Assembly (NCBI RefSeq): GCF_009389715.1
Contig: NC_052397.1
Location: 15,882,129 to 15,946,128 of the forward strand
Source: Phoenix dactylifera
Taxonomy: Eukaryota > Streptophyta > Magnoliopsida > Arecales > Arecaceae
Direction of reading: 5' to 3'
DNA: 64,000 nucleotides
Below, piece after piece: positions 46,195 through 58,299 of the stretch. Within the stretch, counting starts at the first letter, position 1. Each line of letters starts with the position of its first letter. Under the pieces are notes generated by a model. It was not told where the DNA came from. It did no database searches and worked only from the letters and a program-made list of their open reading frames with translations. The translations under genes and the position numbers were made by a program.

Positions 46195-49100
46195 ATGGGT
46201 AACGTTAGTAGTATCCGGGAAGGAGAGGAGGAGGGGCGGCAGCAGGAGGGGGAGGGGCAGGCTCTTAGCTCTCAGTCTCGAGGAAAGTCGGAAGATTTGA
46301 TCGGGCAGAGCCCTCCACAGAGCCCCAGACGTGCAGCAAGGTCTCCTCTGCTCTTCACTCCTCAGGTCATTTCTCATACATCCGTTTCTCTCTTCCTTTC
46401 TCTCAATTTCATCTCTTGGAAAAGAAGGAAAGAAAAGAACTCACATTCCTTATGTGTTACTTGCTCTTTTGTGGCTATCTTCTATGTTGATGAATGTTAG
46501 TTAATAGTTATGAACTGAAAGAGATGTGTGTGTGTGTTAATCCATGGCGTGATTTTTTTCTTTTCAAGTTTTCCTCTCTATGATTTTAGAAAATGCCACC
46601 TACATATATGTTCTGGATATTATTTTTTCTCATTAGAATTTGCTTGTAAGTTCTCGTGAATCCATTTTTTCCCTATAGTTGATTGTTACCTGGTTTTTAG
46701 TTAATTCTTTCCATAGTTTCAATATATTTGAATTAACGGGCTGTTGTTTGTCCCCCATCTACTATCTAGAATTCTGTTTTGTATCAAGTAATATTGCTTT
46801 TTCAATTTGGAAATTTTCTTACATTTACTATCTAGAATTCTGTTTCTTTTTATTTTCTCATGAACATGGTGTTACATGTTGACATAAATGATATTATTGG
46901 TTGGCTGTGCGATTTTTAAGTGAAGTCCGACTTCATTTAAAAATCATGATTTTTTTATGGCAGAGCGACTTCACTTAAAAATCGTAAATTTTTTTACGGC
47001 TAGATCTCTATTTCGTTCTACAGGGGTTCAGTCGTGGCCTCCGCCGGCCTCCCTCTCTCTCACTCTCCCGCTCCCTCTCTCTTTTCTTCTCTTTCCTTCT
47101 TCTTCTCCACCTCTAATGCGGCGTTTCGGATTCTTTACCTGTACCATCCCGGTAAGCCACTGGTACGGCTCGAGACGTCCTGAACCGGACGGTTCGGAAC
47201 AGTTCCGCCAACTTTGATTCTAATACTATAAGAAGTAAAGAACTATACAACTTTGTTTTCATCACTTGCATTACTTTCATTTAATAGAATGCCTAATGTT
47301 CTGATGATAGTCTCTTACACCGTGGAGCCTTAAGCCTGTTTATATTGAGGCATTTCTTTAAAACTGGTGGGTAAATTTGTGCCCTTTTGATGCCTAGTTC
47401 TGGTTGGGTGGGTCCATATTTTTTATTTCCCAAATACAATTTCTTCTAAATATTTTTCAAGTTGCACAACTTCAGGTGGATGTGCATTTAGAGGTTTGCA
47501 CTACCTTTTTTCCTGAGCAAAATGGTGGGCGATACCCACCCCACATTTCATTGATGAAATGAAAGGACGACTTGACCGAGAGACCCAATCCAGTACGAAC
47601 AAACCGAGACCTGTTCAGACACTTACATGAAACATAAACCCAAACCACATTGCATTGTTCATTGTTGTAATCTTCTGGTTATATGGAAGAGCTAAATATT
47701 AAGATTGCTAATCTCGATCAAGGATTTCTGTTTTCATAGTTATGAAGCATGATTTGGTTGTTTGAGGTTATCATACTTTTACTTGATTGATAAATGCCTT
47801 TCCAGCCGTAAAGTTTCACTTTGTCCTGTATGCAAAAGTCTCCAAATGATTTTTTCCCCATCTTCATGAGGCATTCATCATCTTGTTTTGTTTAATGCAT
47901 CTGTTTTTGCAACTCAGTGATAACATAACTGGTTCTTCATTTTACCTTAAATACCAAGACCTATAAATCTATCTTACTTGTGGTTTTCATAATTAATTAT
48001 AATTTGTCTTAAATGCTTATAACCTATGTCCTAAGATGTGCTTTGCATATTTGAGAATGTTTGTGATGACATCTGTATCCTTAATCTCAACTTTAACCAC
48101 CAGGCCTTCTCTTACTAGTACAGGGTCACCTTATAAATGAGATATGACTTGTTAATTAAATTAATTATGGTAAAATTCATCCTTAATTAATCATAGGACA
48201 TGCTGATTATAAATGTGTCACAGGAGAATGAGTGCTTTTTGGTTAATTTTGGGTACCTGGTCAAATTCACCTTCATCCGTAGCAGTTATGCCCTATGGTA
48301 TGAAGTTGTATAAGAAGTTCTAATTTGCTTTTATGGATTATATGTTAATTAGGTTTCCTAAGGATATATGTTGAAAATGGCACTGTATCTCCTAATACAT
48401 TTTTCTTAGGTGGATAGTTCTTTTGATAAAGTACTCTACCTACAATTTCTTGATAGTGAAATGAGAAATTTGGAAAACAAGTTTAATAGGAGTGGGTAGT
48501 CAGATTTGTAATAAGCTTGTTTGGTATATTAAGGTTCCCAGGAAGCTTTACACATATATTTGGATAGTTATGTAGGAAAACGATTCTGACCTCTGACAAT
48601 TTTTTTGCCATGAGAAGATGGACAAGGTGACTGCGTGTGTCTTTACAGGCCAGATAATTTGCTGTATGCCTCTTCACTGTCCTTTACTAGATGTCTTTTT
48701 GTCTCTGAAGAGTCGGTTCACATCAATGTCCCGTTACTAGAGGTTTCCTATGTCATAGTTTCATCAAATATGTTGATGGTTAAAGCAACGTTTGCTGTGA
48801 TCCTACATGCTATGAAATGGAGGTCATAACAAAGGTTACTGCACCTTCAGAAGAAGGCTTCTTACTATGGCAAGGTTTCTTGTTGGCGATGTAATATGTG
48901 CCTGTGGTTGTGGGAAGTGGATCTTGTGACTGAGAGTGAGACTTCTATTTCAGGGCCCTCCAAGTGAATGCATATCTCTCTTATGTGCTCCTTTCTTGAT
49001 TAGGGGGTTAGTCCATTATGTTGTTTTTATCCTTTTGCATTGTAATAATTAGTGCTGCTTATGGAAACTGCATGTTGCTTATAATATCTTTATTTTGCGC

Positions 49101-52100
49101 TCAAAATTTACATAACTATTTTTCTGTTTTTCTTTTTTTGGTCAAGTCATGCTTCTGTCATGTTATATCACAGCGTAAATCTCCTTTGCTATGCAATGTT
49201 TTTCTATTGTTCTTCTTCTTCCCCTTGTTTTTGGGTTTTATGTAGTGTTCAAGCTGTTGTTCCCCTTTATTTAGGCACTTTTTGTCCATTTTGTTAAGGA
49301 GGAAAACATAGTTAATGAATTGTTGGTATATTTTTGAAGGATTTATTTGTATACTTAGCAGTATACTGAGACTAGTAGGCATGGGAAGCATATTAAAACA
49401 TTCATTTTAATTTCATATCTGCTGTACTTCAGCCAGAATTTTTTCTCATTTCTTTCCTTTTTTTCTTTTAATTTTGAGTGGTACTTGTTCCATTTCTTTA
49501 ACTTCCTCTATTTGCTATATTATGAATATCCAGTGCTTCTAATCTTTATTTGGTTTGTTACATTTGAAAATTTTGTGGGTTCTTCCTCAGGCCTACTGTG
49601 AACAAGATATTTTTTCTTTTGATGAATGGACGATTAAACCAAATTTTTGTTTCTATATTTACAAGACTTGGGGACCTATCTTGGATGTGTGGACTATGGA
49701 ACTCTCAATGCATACAGTGAAGCTTTTCTGTTTCTGCTCATTGAAGTGGCAGTTCCTATTTGTGTTGGGTTCTGAGGATAGCCCAGCTGTAGTGAAAGCA
49801 GAAATGCGACATTGAAGTCTTTGACATTTTTTCTGGTCCCAGATGTGTTCATATTTTTAAAGGATACATTTAGATTCAGCAGGAAAAGGTACTTTTACAT
49901 TATTATGAGATAGGTCTTTTTCATGACGGGGCAAATTATTAAATACATCAAGGACTTTGACATTTTTATAGTGTTATAGGGTAGGCGCTCTCTTTGTTAC
50001 AAGTGACTTGGTGACAATACACCACCCTTCGGAGGAAGAGGGATGTAATATCTTCATGTGATCTAGGTCTTGTTTAGCCTTTTGTCATCAGTATAACAGC
50101 ACAAGCTGTATCTTCACTTTCCAGGATAAATCACATCATGTAGCTTCACTGAAAAGTAGCTTTTTGCTCTGTCATTTATCAAGAAACTACTAACCTAGTA
50201 CGTTCATCAATTTAGATGTATTGCCATTGTTCTTGCTTGAACTAGATATTAATTGTAGACATTTTTTTTTCCTATCTGCTACCAGAATCACTTAATCTGG
50301 CTCTAACAAAGCCTCCTCATGTTCTAAAATCTACAAAAAAAGTTATGTTGTCGCTTTGATTTTCCCAGAACCCCGCGGTTCCACTGCAGAGACTTGAAGC
50401 GATGCATTCAGCAAGTGATTCATGGATGCAAGGTTTAACCGAGTACGAGAATGTCATCTATGACCAAGGAATTCCAACAATGATAACCTGGAGCCATGGT
50501 GGCAGGGAAGTCTTTGTGGAAGGATCCTGGGATAACTGGAAGACAAAGTATCAGGGCCTAGAGACAGTTTTGTCTTATATATGCAACATCAACTGTTCTT
50601 TATTTCAAAATATGTAGATGTTTTAAGGGACAAAGCAACTCATGTACGGATGGATTTTGCTATTGCAGGAAACCATTGCAAAAGTCGGGCAAGGACTTCA
50701 CGATCATGAAAGTACTTCCATCAGGTTTCTACCAGTACAGATTCATCGTTGATGGAGAATGGAGGTATGCACCTGACATTCCCTGGATGCATGATGATAT
50801 AGGGAATGCTTATAACATCTTAGACTTGAAGGTAACTACTTTAGCCTAGTATTTTATCAATTCTTCTTAATTAACCTTGTTAAGGTGCTCCATCATATAT
50901 AATACACCATGCTGCTATCGATTACTTTAGTGTATTTTATTCTGATTTTATGCTGTTAAAATGAATTTTATGGAATATAGAATCCTAGCCATATTCTCGC
51001 ATATCAACCAGTCTCTCTTTAACGCATGTGCAGGTGGGTTTATGCATGTCACTGATATGTCTCTGGGTTATGCTTGCTATCTTACAAAGGGACAGGTTCC
51101 AACATGACTCTCTTGTAATCATTTCGATAAATCCGTGTGTGCACATGCATGCGCGAGCGTGCGTGCGTGCGTGTGTATGAGAGAGAGAGGTTTTCATCAT
51201 CACTCATACGGAACCTCTAATGTAGTATTGTGTTTCTGTTGTCTTTTTTCCAAGCAATTCTCCCATGGAATTAGCTTGGGTGCAATATGCTCCTCTTGAT
51301 AGTTGCTTTCTTGGACTGAAAACTGAAAAAGGTTTAATTGGTTCAGGAGAAATGATATTCTTTCTTGGTAATGCCACCTGTAGTAGACTTTGTACTTCAT
51401 TCTTCACAAATAGCGAAGATTTTGCTTGACCTAATAGATGTAAATGTATGGATCAAACATGACCTATTTTGTGTTTTTTGTTAATTCCTTGTCCTCCTTT
51501 GCTCGAGTAGTTATTGGAGTGTAATACAGAATCTGCAGATTACATATGTGGACTGCAACATCAGATTTGCTGATCTCAAAACGTGTTAAACAATTATTGA
51601 TTAAGATCAAGTATCCTTTAACCAGCCGCATCAAGATTGATACTGTCACCACTATTCTGATCACAATAAATAAAAATCTCTCAATCCCTCGATAGAGCGT
51701 AGCTCAAATATCTGTTCATAACTTGAAACAAGCTAGTCAATATAAACTGTTATGGTATAAGCCATAGCATCAAGTCCATCAACTAAGGTCTCCCTTTCAG
51801 GGTCATTTATTCTCTGAAGGTCCTTCAGAACCAGGAGAAATCTAAATAAGATTACAAAGGATTAACTGATCCATCTCTTCACTTTCAGCTTCCGAGCAGG
51901 CCTTTCATTGATAGAGCATTGAGGCCACCATGTTGTTATGCTTGTTATCGAGTATACAGTAAACTAATCTGTATTCTTTCCATGTCGTTGCACTTTGTTA
52001 GCACAAAAAAAAAATAAAAGTTCCTACTTATTTGGCTGGATGAGTTGAACATTTTTTAGTCAGATGAGCCATTGTTCTATAGGTCACTCCTTTATTGTAG

Positions 52101-52850
52101 ATGCATTGGCTAGGGATGCTTGAGCCATGGGGGCTCGAGATGAAATGGGGATATGAAAGAGGTAAATGTTATATGATGCTCCAATGCATCTATCCAGTTT
52201 TATTCTATTAAATGTTATTTCTTTTGGTTTGCTGAAATTTTGTTTAGACAATATTGAAACTTTGCTTATGAACCAACTACTCACCTTTGTGGACAACCGG
52301 CAATAGATTTGATAAATGTTACCATTCTCGATCAACTTTGAAGCTCTGCACAGTAGTTGATCCATCTCCATACAACATGCATCATATATTGCATATTTTA
52401 GTTATATAAAGTAACATCTTTTCTTCTCTATGACAACGTTGTTAAACAATATCTCATCACTCTCTGTTACAGAAGTTAAGATTTCATCATCAGAAGTTAC
52501 ATAGAAACTGCAAACTTGTGGTGCAGGAATTTGTCGCTGAGGACATAGAAAGTATTGCTGGTTTTGAGCCACCTCAGTCACCTGACTCAAGTTATAACAA
52601 CTGGCCACTTGGTTCAGAGGATTTTGCCAAAGAACCACCAATTGTCCCTCCACAGCTGCACCTTACCCTTCTGAATGCACCAGCCGACATAGAGAGCCCC
52701 TCCTCTCTGTCGAGACCTCCGCATGTAGTGCTGAATCACCTTTACATTCAGAAAGGGAGGAGTGGTCAACCCATGGTGGCACTTGGTGCAACACGCAGGT
52801 TTCTGTCTAAGTACGTCACTGTGGTGCTCTACAAGTCCTTGCAGCGGTAA
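46195..52850 (+). CDS. SnRK1/AMPK beta subunit (AKINbeta1/2 type)
   Basis: This is the regulatory and scaffold subunit of the SnRK1 energy-sensing kinase. It links the catalytic alpha and the gamma subunits. Coding exons 46195-46365, 50369-50547, 50669-50831 and 52527-52850 join in frame to 837 nt (278 aa), close to Arabidopsis beta1 and beta2. MGNVSS at the N terminus is an N-myristoylation signal, so membrane association is likely. The variable N terminus ends SPLLFTPQ. The glycogen-binding-like CBM48 domain (about 90-172) has [37 protein letters not shown] and [10 protein letters not shown]. The C-terminal ASC domain (about 205-278) ends [14 protein letters not shown]...[13 protein letters not shown], the classic family ending. 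Full CBM and ASC domains mark it as the beta1/2 type rather than the short beta3. Intron 1 is 4.0 kb and carries a transposon fragment at 46.9-47.2 kb. Confidence 0.95.
46911..46983. repeat. 17-bp inverted repeats in SnRK1 beta intron 1
   Basis: GATTTTTAAGTGAAGTC (46911-46927) is followed by a near-perfect inverse at 46929-46945 (one mismatch), only one base away. A perfect inverse is at 46967-46983. Either pair can form a hairpin. It may mark the end of the adjacent GC-rich element at about 47.03-47.22 kb. Confidence 0.7.
47030..47215. mobile_element. Fragment related to the 9.8-kb MITE
   Basis: GTGGCCTCCGCCGGCCTCCC, a CT-rich tract and CCGGACGGTTCGGAACAGTT + CCGCCAACTTTG echo the interior and terminus of the element at 9843-10218 (CGGCGGAACTATTTCAGACC). 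GC content jumps relative to the intron around it. The left end is unclear, so this is a partial or nested copy. Confidence 0.5.
51140..51190. repeat. (GT/GC)n and (GA)n simple sequence in intron 3
   Basis: GTGTGTGCACATGCATGCGCG, GCGTGCGTGCGTGTG and GAGAGAGAGAG follow each other in the SnRK1 beta intron between exons 3 and 4. Short minus-strand ORFs across it are artefacts. Confidence 0.7.
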
Positions 52851-53349
52851 TTACTGATAGAGTGGATCGCATAGATGTAAGGACTTGGGAGAGATTGATG
52901 TAGAGTGTGCTCATATAAGCATAATGAATTATGCCAAAGACTTCCAACTACAGTGGAGAAAAGAAAGAAATATAAACAAGGCTGATATCTCTACTCAAGG
53001 CAGAGATCAAACATCAGATAATTATAGTGATGTTGGTTAAATGTTTGGAGTAGAATATTCTTCAAGTTTCACTTTCATGAGCATTGGCTTTGAGTTATGT
53101 GACAAGTTGCTTGTAAATTGAAAAGTTGAAAAAAGAAATGAAAACCTCATGTCTGAACACTACGAAAAATTTTAAGTGATGAGATGATGCATAAAAAGAT
53201 TGTAGGCAGGATTTTCCAGATGTTTATGTTCTAGCTTGCTAATGGACTACCAAAAATTCTTGTGCCAACTTTTATATGTCAAATTATTTTCGGTTTTCAT
53301 GTTGATATCTTTCATATCCTCTAACATTAAGAGCAATAATCATTAAAAC

Positions 53350-56300
53350 TAGAGTTGGGCACTGGGCCGGGCCGCCCACGGCCCGGCACGGCCCGGCACG
53401 AAGCGGGCCGTGCCTGGCACGGCCCGGCACGGCCCGGCACGAAGCGGGCCGTGCCTGGCACGGCCCGGCACGAAGCGGGCCGTGCCTGGCACGGCCCGCC
53501 CGCTACAGTGCCGGGCCGTGCCTGGCACGGCCCATTTGAGAGGGCCGTGCTGGGTCACAGGGTACTGGCCCGCGGGCCGAGCCCGGCACGGCCCGCTTCG
53601 GGCCTGGGCCGGCACGGCCCGGTCTAGGCCCGCGGGCCAAGCACGGCACGGCCCGCGGGCCAGCCCGGCACGGCCCATAAGGGCCTGGGCCGGGCTGGCC
53701 CGCGGGCCTGGCACGGTCCGGGCCTGGGCCCGGCCCGGCCCGATAAAAATTAATGCTTCATAAATTTTTTTAATAAATTAATAAATATTGAAAACTAAGG
53801 ATTTATGAATATAAAGCCACCATTGGTGGGGGGTTTGGCATAAACCCCTACAAGTTTATTAATTTAAATCAAAATGGTACATGAAGGGAGGTTTGGACCT
53901 TGGTCTGACCTCCAGAATACAATAAGAAAGGGCCGAGGTTTGGACCTTGGTCTGACCTCCAGAATACAATAAAAATGTACAATTATAAAAAATTAAGAAA
54001 TCTTACTAATCATCAGTGAATCAGTATTCACTCTTCAGTCTTCAGTCTGCAGTAATGTTTGTATCATCATCATCAGAGGATGTTGTATTATGTCCACTTT
54101 TATCTTGAAGTCTTGCCTCAGCATCCAACCAATCTTTGAAGCAGAGAAGCATCTCCACCGTTTCGCCCGTCATCCTACTTCTCTTTTCGTCAAGAACACG
54201 CCGACCTGCACTAAAAGCGGATTTCGATGCTACCGTGGACATCGGCACAGCTAAAATATCGCGTGCAATTGCAGACATAACAGGATATTGATTTCTAACA
54301 CTCTTCCACCAAGATAATACATCTAGATTCTCTATTTGATTTTCATCATATGCAGAATGAAGATCATTTCGTAAATAAAATTCTAGTTCACTACTTAAAG
54401 ATGAAGAAGATGAAGAGGAACTTGAAGCATGTGTGTGTCTTCTCTGTGCAATGAATGAAAAAATAGATGACGAACGAGAACTACTAGAAGAAGAAATAGA
54501 GGTTTGTATTTGTGTTCTAGATCCACGAATTTTTTCATCATATATAGCATAAATATCATAAAGAAAAATTAGCACGCCATTTAATTTAACTCTAGGATCA
54601 AATACAACAGCTAAGTTATGCATAGGACATATCTTGTCCCAATACTCATTCCATTTAGATTCCATTAGGTCAATAATAGGCATTAAAACATCATCATATC
54701 TATGTTCTGCAAATTTTTGACTAATTATATATGCTTGTTGTAAAAATGAACATGAAGTTGGATAATAAATACCAGAAAGAACATTGGTAGCATTATAAAA
54801 ACTAAGCAAAAAATCTTCCAAAATTTTTCCTTTATTCCAATCAGTTTCAGACAATGTAAAGCCTAATCCACGATCATTAATATATGCACTTAATAAGTTT
54901 TTATATGGGTATGCATCATGTATCATGCTATATGTGGAGTTCCAACGAGTAATTACATCAAGTTTAAATTTTTTAAAACGTTTACCATGATTTATGCATA
55001 ATTCCTTAAATTCTTGAAGTCTTGATCTTGAAGCATGAATAAAAGAAACTGCATTTCTAATTTTTGAAATCACATCTTGAATCATGCTCATGCCAGCTTG
55101 AACAGAAAGATTTAAGATATGACATGCACATCTAATATGCAATAAATTTCCATCTAACATGGGATGCAATGAGTCTTTTAATAATGCAACAGCAGAATTA
55201 TTATTAGATGCATTATCAAAAGTAATAGACATAATTTTATCATTAATATTATATGAACATGCAGTTTGATAAATGATATTTGAAATTTGTTGCCCAGAAT
55301 GTGGAAAATCAAAAGCACGAAAAGCAAGAATACGTTTATTTAATTGCCAATCATTATCAATATAATGAGCAGTAATGGCAATAAAACAATTACTACCTAC
55401 AGATGCTGACCAAATATCAGAAGTTAATGAAATTTTTACATTTAAAGTAGAAAGTGTTTCAATTAAATTTTGTTTCATTGCTAAAAAGTTAGTCATAGCT
55501 ACTCTTCTAAATGTACGCCTACTAGTTCTTTTGTAAGCAGGTTGTAGGTTTAATTGAACATATTCTTCAAAATTAAAAGATTCACATAAACTAAAAGGTA
55601 ATTCATCCTTAACTATCCATTTTACAAGTGCTTTTCTTTGATTTTCATGATTATATGCAAAATTATCTACAAGTAATCCCCCTTGTATATTAAGGGTACT
55701 TTGAGTTTGAGCATGAGAATCATGCATCCTATGACTCTCTTGATGTCTTTTTAAATGCCCTCTTCCCCCACTACTACTACAACTATAAAGTTTGGCACAT
55801 TTTTTACATCTAGCTTTCCAGACTTCATCAACCATAACTCTATTAAATTCATTCCATACAGCACTAGTCCTCTTACGAGAAGAGGTTTGATCTTCACTCG
55901 GTTCACCAGTTCTAGAGGAACTAGGAACATGGGGTTGGAGATTAGTTTCTTCTCCCTCAAAAACAGGAGGAATGCCAAACTGACTTTCCTCAAAAGATGA
56001 CATATCTATGATTAATTCAAAAAATAAGAACTAACTGCAAGGAGGAATTGAGTAGAGGGTCGGAGGGCAGAGGCAGAGCCGAGATTCCGAGCTTCCTCTT
56101 GTGCTCTCAACAAAAGCGACCTTCTCTTCTCAACAGGAACCTCCTCTTGTGTAGCACTTGAACAAACTAAAAATTAAATTGCTAGAAGAGCACTTTAGAA
56201 GAGAGAAATAATAGCAGTAGAGAAGGAGAGAATAGTTGGTTTGGTGTGGTGAGAATGAGGGAGGAATGGGCTATTTATAGAAGCCCAAAATTTTTTTCCC

Positions 56301-56669
56301 CAAAATACCCCTCAATTCAGCCGTTATTGGACTATTGGGAGGGGTAAAAGGGTCTTTTTTCCGAAAATAGCCGTTGGAAACGGCTATTTTCCTCCTCCCT
56401 CTCCAGACGAGCCGTGCCTGGAGCTGTTGCGGGCCGTGCCTGGCACGGCCCGTTTGGAGCCGTTGCGGGCCGTGCCTGGCACGGCCCGTTTGCGCCCGTT
56501 ACGGGCCGTGCCTGGCACGGCCCGTGGCGTGCCGTGCCCGGCCCGGCCCGCCAATAGACGGGCCTGGGGCCGGGCCGGGCTGGCGTTCCGTGCAGGCACG
56601 GCCCGTTTATTCCTTGGGCCCGGTGGGCCTGGGCCGGGCCGGCTCGGCACGGCCCGTTGCCCAACACTA
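53350..56669 (-). mobile_element. Full-length hAT (Ac-like) transposon, 3,320 bp
   Basis: The termini are TAGAGTTGGGCACTGGGCCG and the inverse of TAGTGTTGGGCAACGGGCCG (17-18 of 20 identical). The 8-bp duplication ATTAAAAC is perfect on both sides (53342-53349 and 56670-56677). Both subterminal regions (about 53360-53750 and 56410-56660) are dense arrays of GGCACGGCCCG and its inverse. One uninterrupted transposase frame (minus) fills the middle. Perfect target repeats and an open frame suggest recent arrival. Confidence 0.95.
54042..56003 (-). CDS. hAT family transposase (RICESLEEPER/Ac type)
   Basis: This 653-aa single-exon protein would cut and paste the surrounding element. In order: a BED zinc finger at about 47-91 (WNEFN..., C66-x2-C69, H87-x3-H91), then the RNase H-like catalytic core with D196 in LTSDIWS and D263 in TFDNASNN. 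RCACHILNL (about 291-299) and RWNSTYSM follow. Ser-rich tracts precede the C-terminal dimerisation region (ELEFYLRNDL, then WWKSVRNQYPVMSAIARDIL and PMSTVASKSAFSAGRRVLDE). The family normally has a glutamate in that last motif (SESAFS). Here codon 594 is AAA, lysine. That glutamate is among the most conserved positions and is commonly taken as the third catalytic residue, so the enzyme may be inactive despite the open frame. Length is normal for the family. The 5' region to 56669 is the leader and promoter. Confidence 0.93.
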   Translation of the reverse strand: MSSFEESQFGIPPVFEGEETNLQPHVPSSSRTGEPSEDQTSSRKRTSAVWNEFNRVMVDEVWKARCKKCAKLYSCSSSGGRGHLKRHQESHRMHDSHAQTQSTLNIQGGLLVDNFAYNHENQRKALVKWIVKDELPFSLCESFNFEEYVQLNLQPAYKRTSRRTFRRVAMTNFLAMKQNLIETLSTLNVKISLTSDIWSASVGSNCFIAITAHYIDNDWQLNKRILAFRAFDFPHSGQQISNIIYQTACSYNINDKIMSITFDNASNNNSAVALLKDSLHPMLDGNLLHIRCACHILNLSVQAGMSMIQDVISKIRNAVSFIHASRSRLQEFKELCINHGKRFKKFKLDVITRWNSTYSMIHDAYPYKNLLSAYINDRGLGFTLSETDWNKGKILEDFLLSFYNATNVLSGIYYPTSCSFLQQAYIISQKFAEHRYDDVLMPIIDLMESKWNEYWDKICPMHNLAVVFDPRVKLNGVLIFLYDIYAIYDEKIRGSRTQIQTSISSSSSSRSSSIFSFIAQRRHTHASSSSSSSSSLSSELEFYLRNDLHSAYDENQIENLDVLSWWKSVRNQYPVMSAIARDILAVPMSTVASKSAFSAGRRVLDEKRSRMTGETVEMLLCFKDWLDAEARLQDKSGHNTTSSDDDDTNITAD

Positions 56670-56740
56670 ATTAAAACAATTTTATGATTCTTATCAACAT
56701 GAAAACAGAAAATAATTTGATATATAAAAGTTGGCACAAG

Positions 56741-57586
56741 TATTTTATTATTGTTAAAATAATTTTATTATTCTTATTATTACTACTACCACCGCTGGAA
56801 TGTTATTCACAATAGAAATGATAGATTGGAAGGACCTTAATGGAGCTGCCGAACCTTAATTGACAGGTTTCTTAGTTAAAACTACAGTCAACAGTCGAGG
56901 CTTTGATTTCAGATCGTAGTCTAAGCCATTAATGGTGTCCTTGCACCTTTTAGAACTTTTTAGCAAGGAAAGAAGCTGCCTTAGAGGTTTCCTCCCTCCA
57001 GCCTACTCACCTACGACCTACCCAGGGTGCCATTAGATTTGGTTGTGAAGTTGGCTGTATAGAGATTCTTCATGTACTTCATATTAAAATGACTCTCCTT
57101 CCTTTTTCTGGTCCAACTCACACGGCATGCTCTGGTTCCTTAAAATGTTATTTTGCCTTTGATTCATTAGCCTCTCCAATCATCGATTTGCCTCGCTAAC
57201 TCCACGAGCGCTGACTAGAAAGTTTGATATCCTCTTTACGTAACCAATTAATATATGTAAATAAGATTTTAATCAACGAAAATTCTGAAGACAAATGAAG
57301 ATACCTTGAAGGATGGCGATCCAATTGATGGTTGTTTGAGAGGCCCCTTAAACTTAGAGCTGTATAGGTTTTTATGTATTTCTATATTCAAAGAGTAACA
57401 AACAGTTTCTCTTTTGCCATAGTTGTATTTCTTATAAATTGTGACTATTTTGCACAAGATAACACAAGAGGTGAAAGATTATGATCAAGAACTACATTTG
57501 AGTTGTAAAAATTTTTCAAAGATTTTTTTTCTTGTGCATTTATTCCATTTGAAATATTTGAATGGATGATCTAGCAAGTCTTTCAC
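56741..57586. other. Intergenic, nothing recognised
   Basis: Short stretch of mixed composition between the foldback and the CACTA-like segment. A few short ORFs have no recognisable domain. Confidence 0.4.
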
Positions 57587-58299
57587 TATGCTACTTCAAT
57601 TATTAAGGGATACAGAGCTATTATACAGAGATGGAGAAGATGAGACAGAGTTATTAAACAAAGATATAATCTTTGAGGGCTCAACTTGATCAGATTGCAT
57701 CTATGTTGCATAGATTTGTTCCTCTTTGGATAAATAACTACATCTATTTGAATATTTTGCATAATTATCATGTATTTTTGTATGAGCTTAATGATTTTCA
57801 TGTTTTAACTTTAAAGTTCCTATCTTTTTCTTGTAGGTTCCTAATACTTCTTTTACTCGTAGAAATGATGATGATGATAATGCCATCGACCCCTGATCGC
57901 TTTTAGACTATTTATTTAGGAGTTTTATATGTATATTTTTTTATATTTCTCGAAGCATATTGTAATGTAAATTAACAACATAAATTTGATCATATTTGAT
58001 AATACAAATAGTTCGAAACTCTGTTTGATTGTGACAATATGACTTTTGTTGTATTTTGTGTTTGAAAAATGTAAACATAGTTTTAAATTTATATTAAATA
58101 TTTTTTTAAAAAATAAACTCTTACGATGCTTTAAAGCATCGTTAAAAGAAGAATTTACGATGCCTAATTTGATTTTCAATACCTACATAGTCGACGCTTT
58201 TGCGATGCTTTAAAAAGCGTCGGGAATAAAATTACCGATACTTATAAGCGTCGGTATATATATTAAAAAGCGCATGCAATGTCTCAAATTGATATAGTG
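57587..58299. mobile_element. Probable non-autonomous CACTA element
   Basis: The right end reads, inverted, CACTATATCAATTTGAGAC. Next to it are paired subterminal motifs GCGTCGG / CCGATACTTATAAGCGTCGG and GATGCTTTAAAGCATC. These are typical of plant CACTA subterminal arrays. A possible left end, CACTATGCTACTTCAATT, starts at 57587, but it matches only over the first six bases. The 3-bp flanks (TTT, ATT) match at two positions. The right end is the better supported one. Confidence 0.5.

Larger units (their letters stand above)
53259..56740. repeat. Foldback element split by the hAT insertion
   Basis: A 48-bp left arm (53259-53306, CTTGTGCCAACTTTTATATG...) is the near-exact inverse of a right arm at 56693-56740, with about 3-4 mismatches. 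Removing the hAT element and one target duplication leaves a foldback of about 154 bp with a loop of about 58 bp. The hAT therefore landed in the loop of an older small foldback. Confidence 0.8.

Noticed and set aside
53349-53763. 117-121 aa GC-rich ORFs at the hAT ends, rich in Ala/Arg/Gly/Pro
   Set aside because: They are translations of the GGCACGGCCCG subterminal array. The mirror set at 56332-56737 has the same origin.
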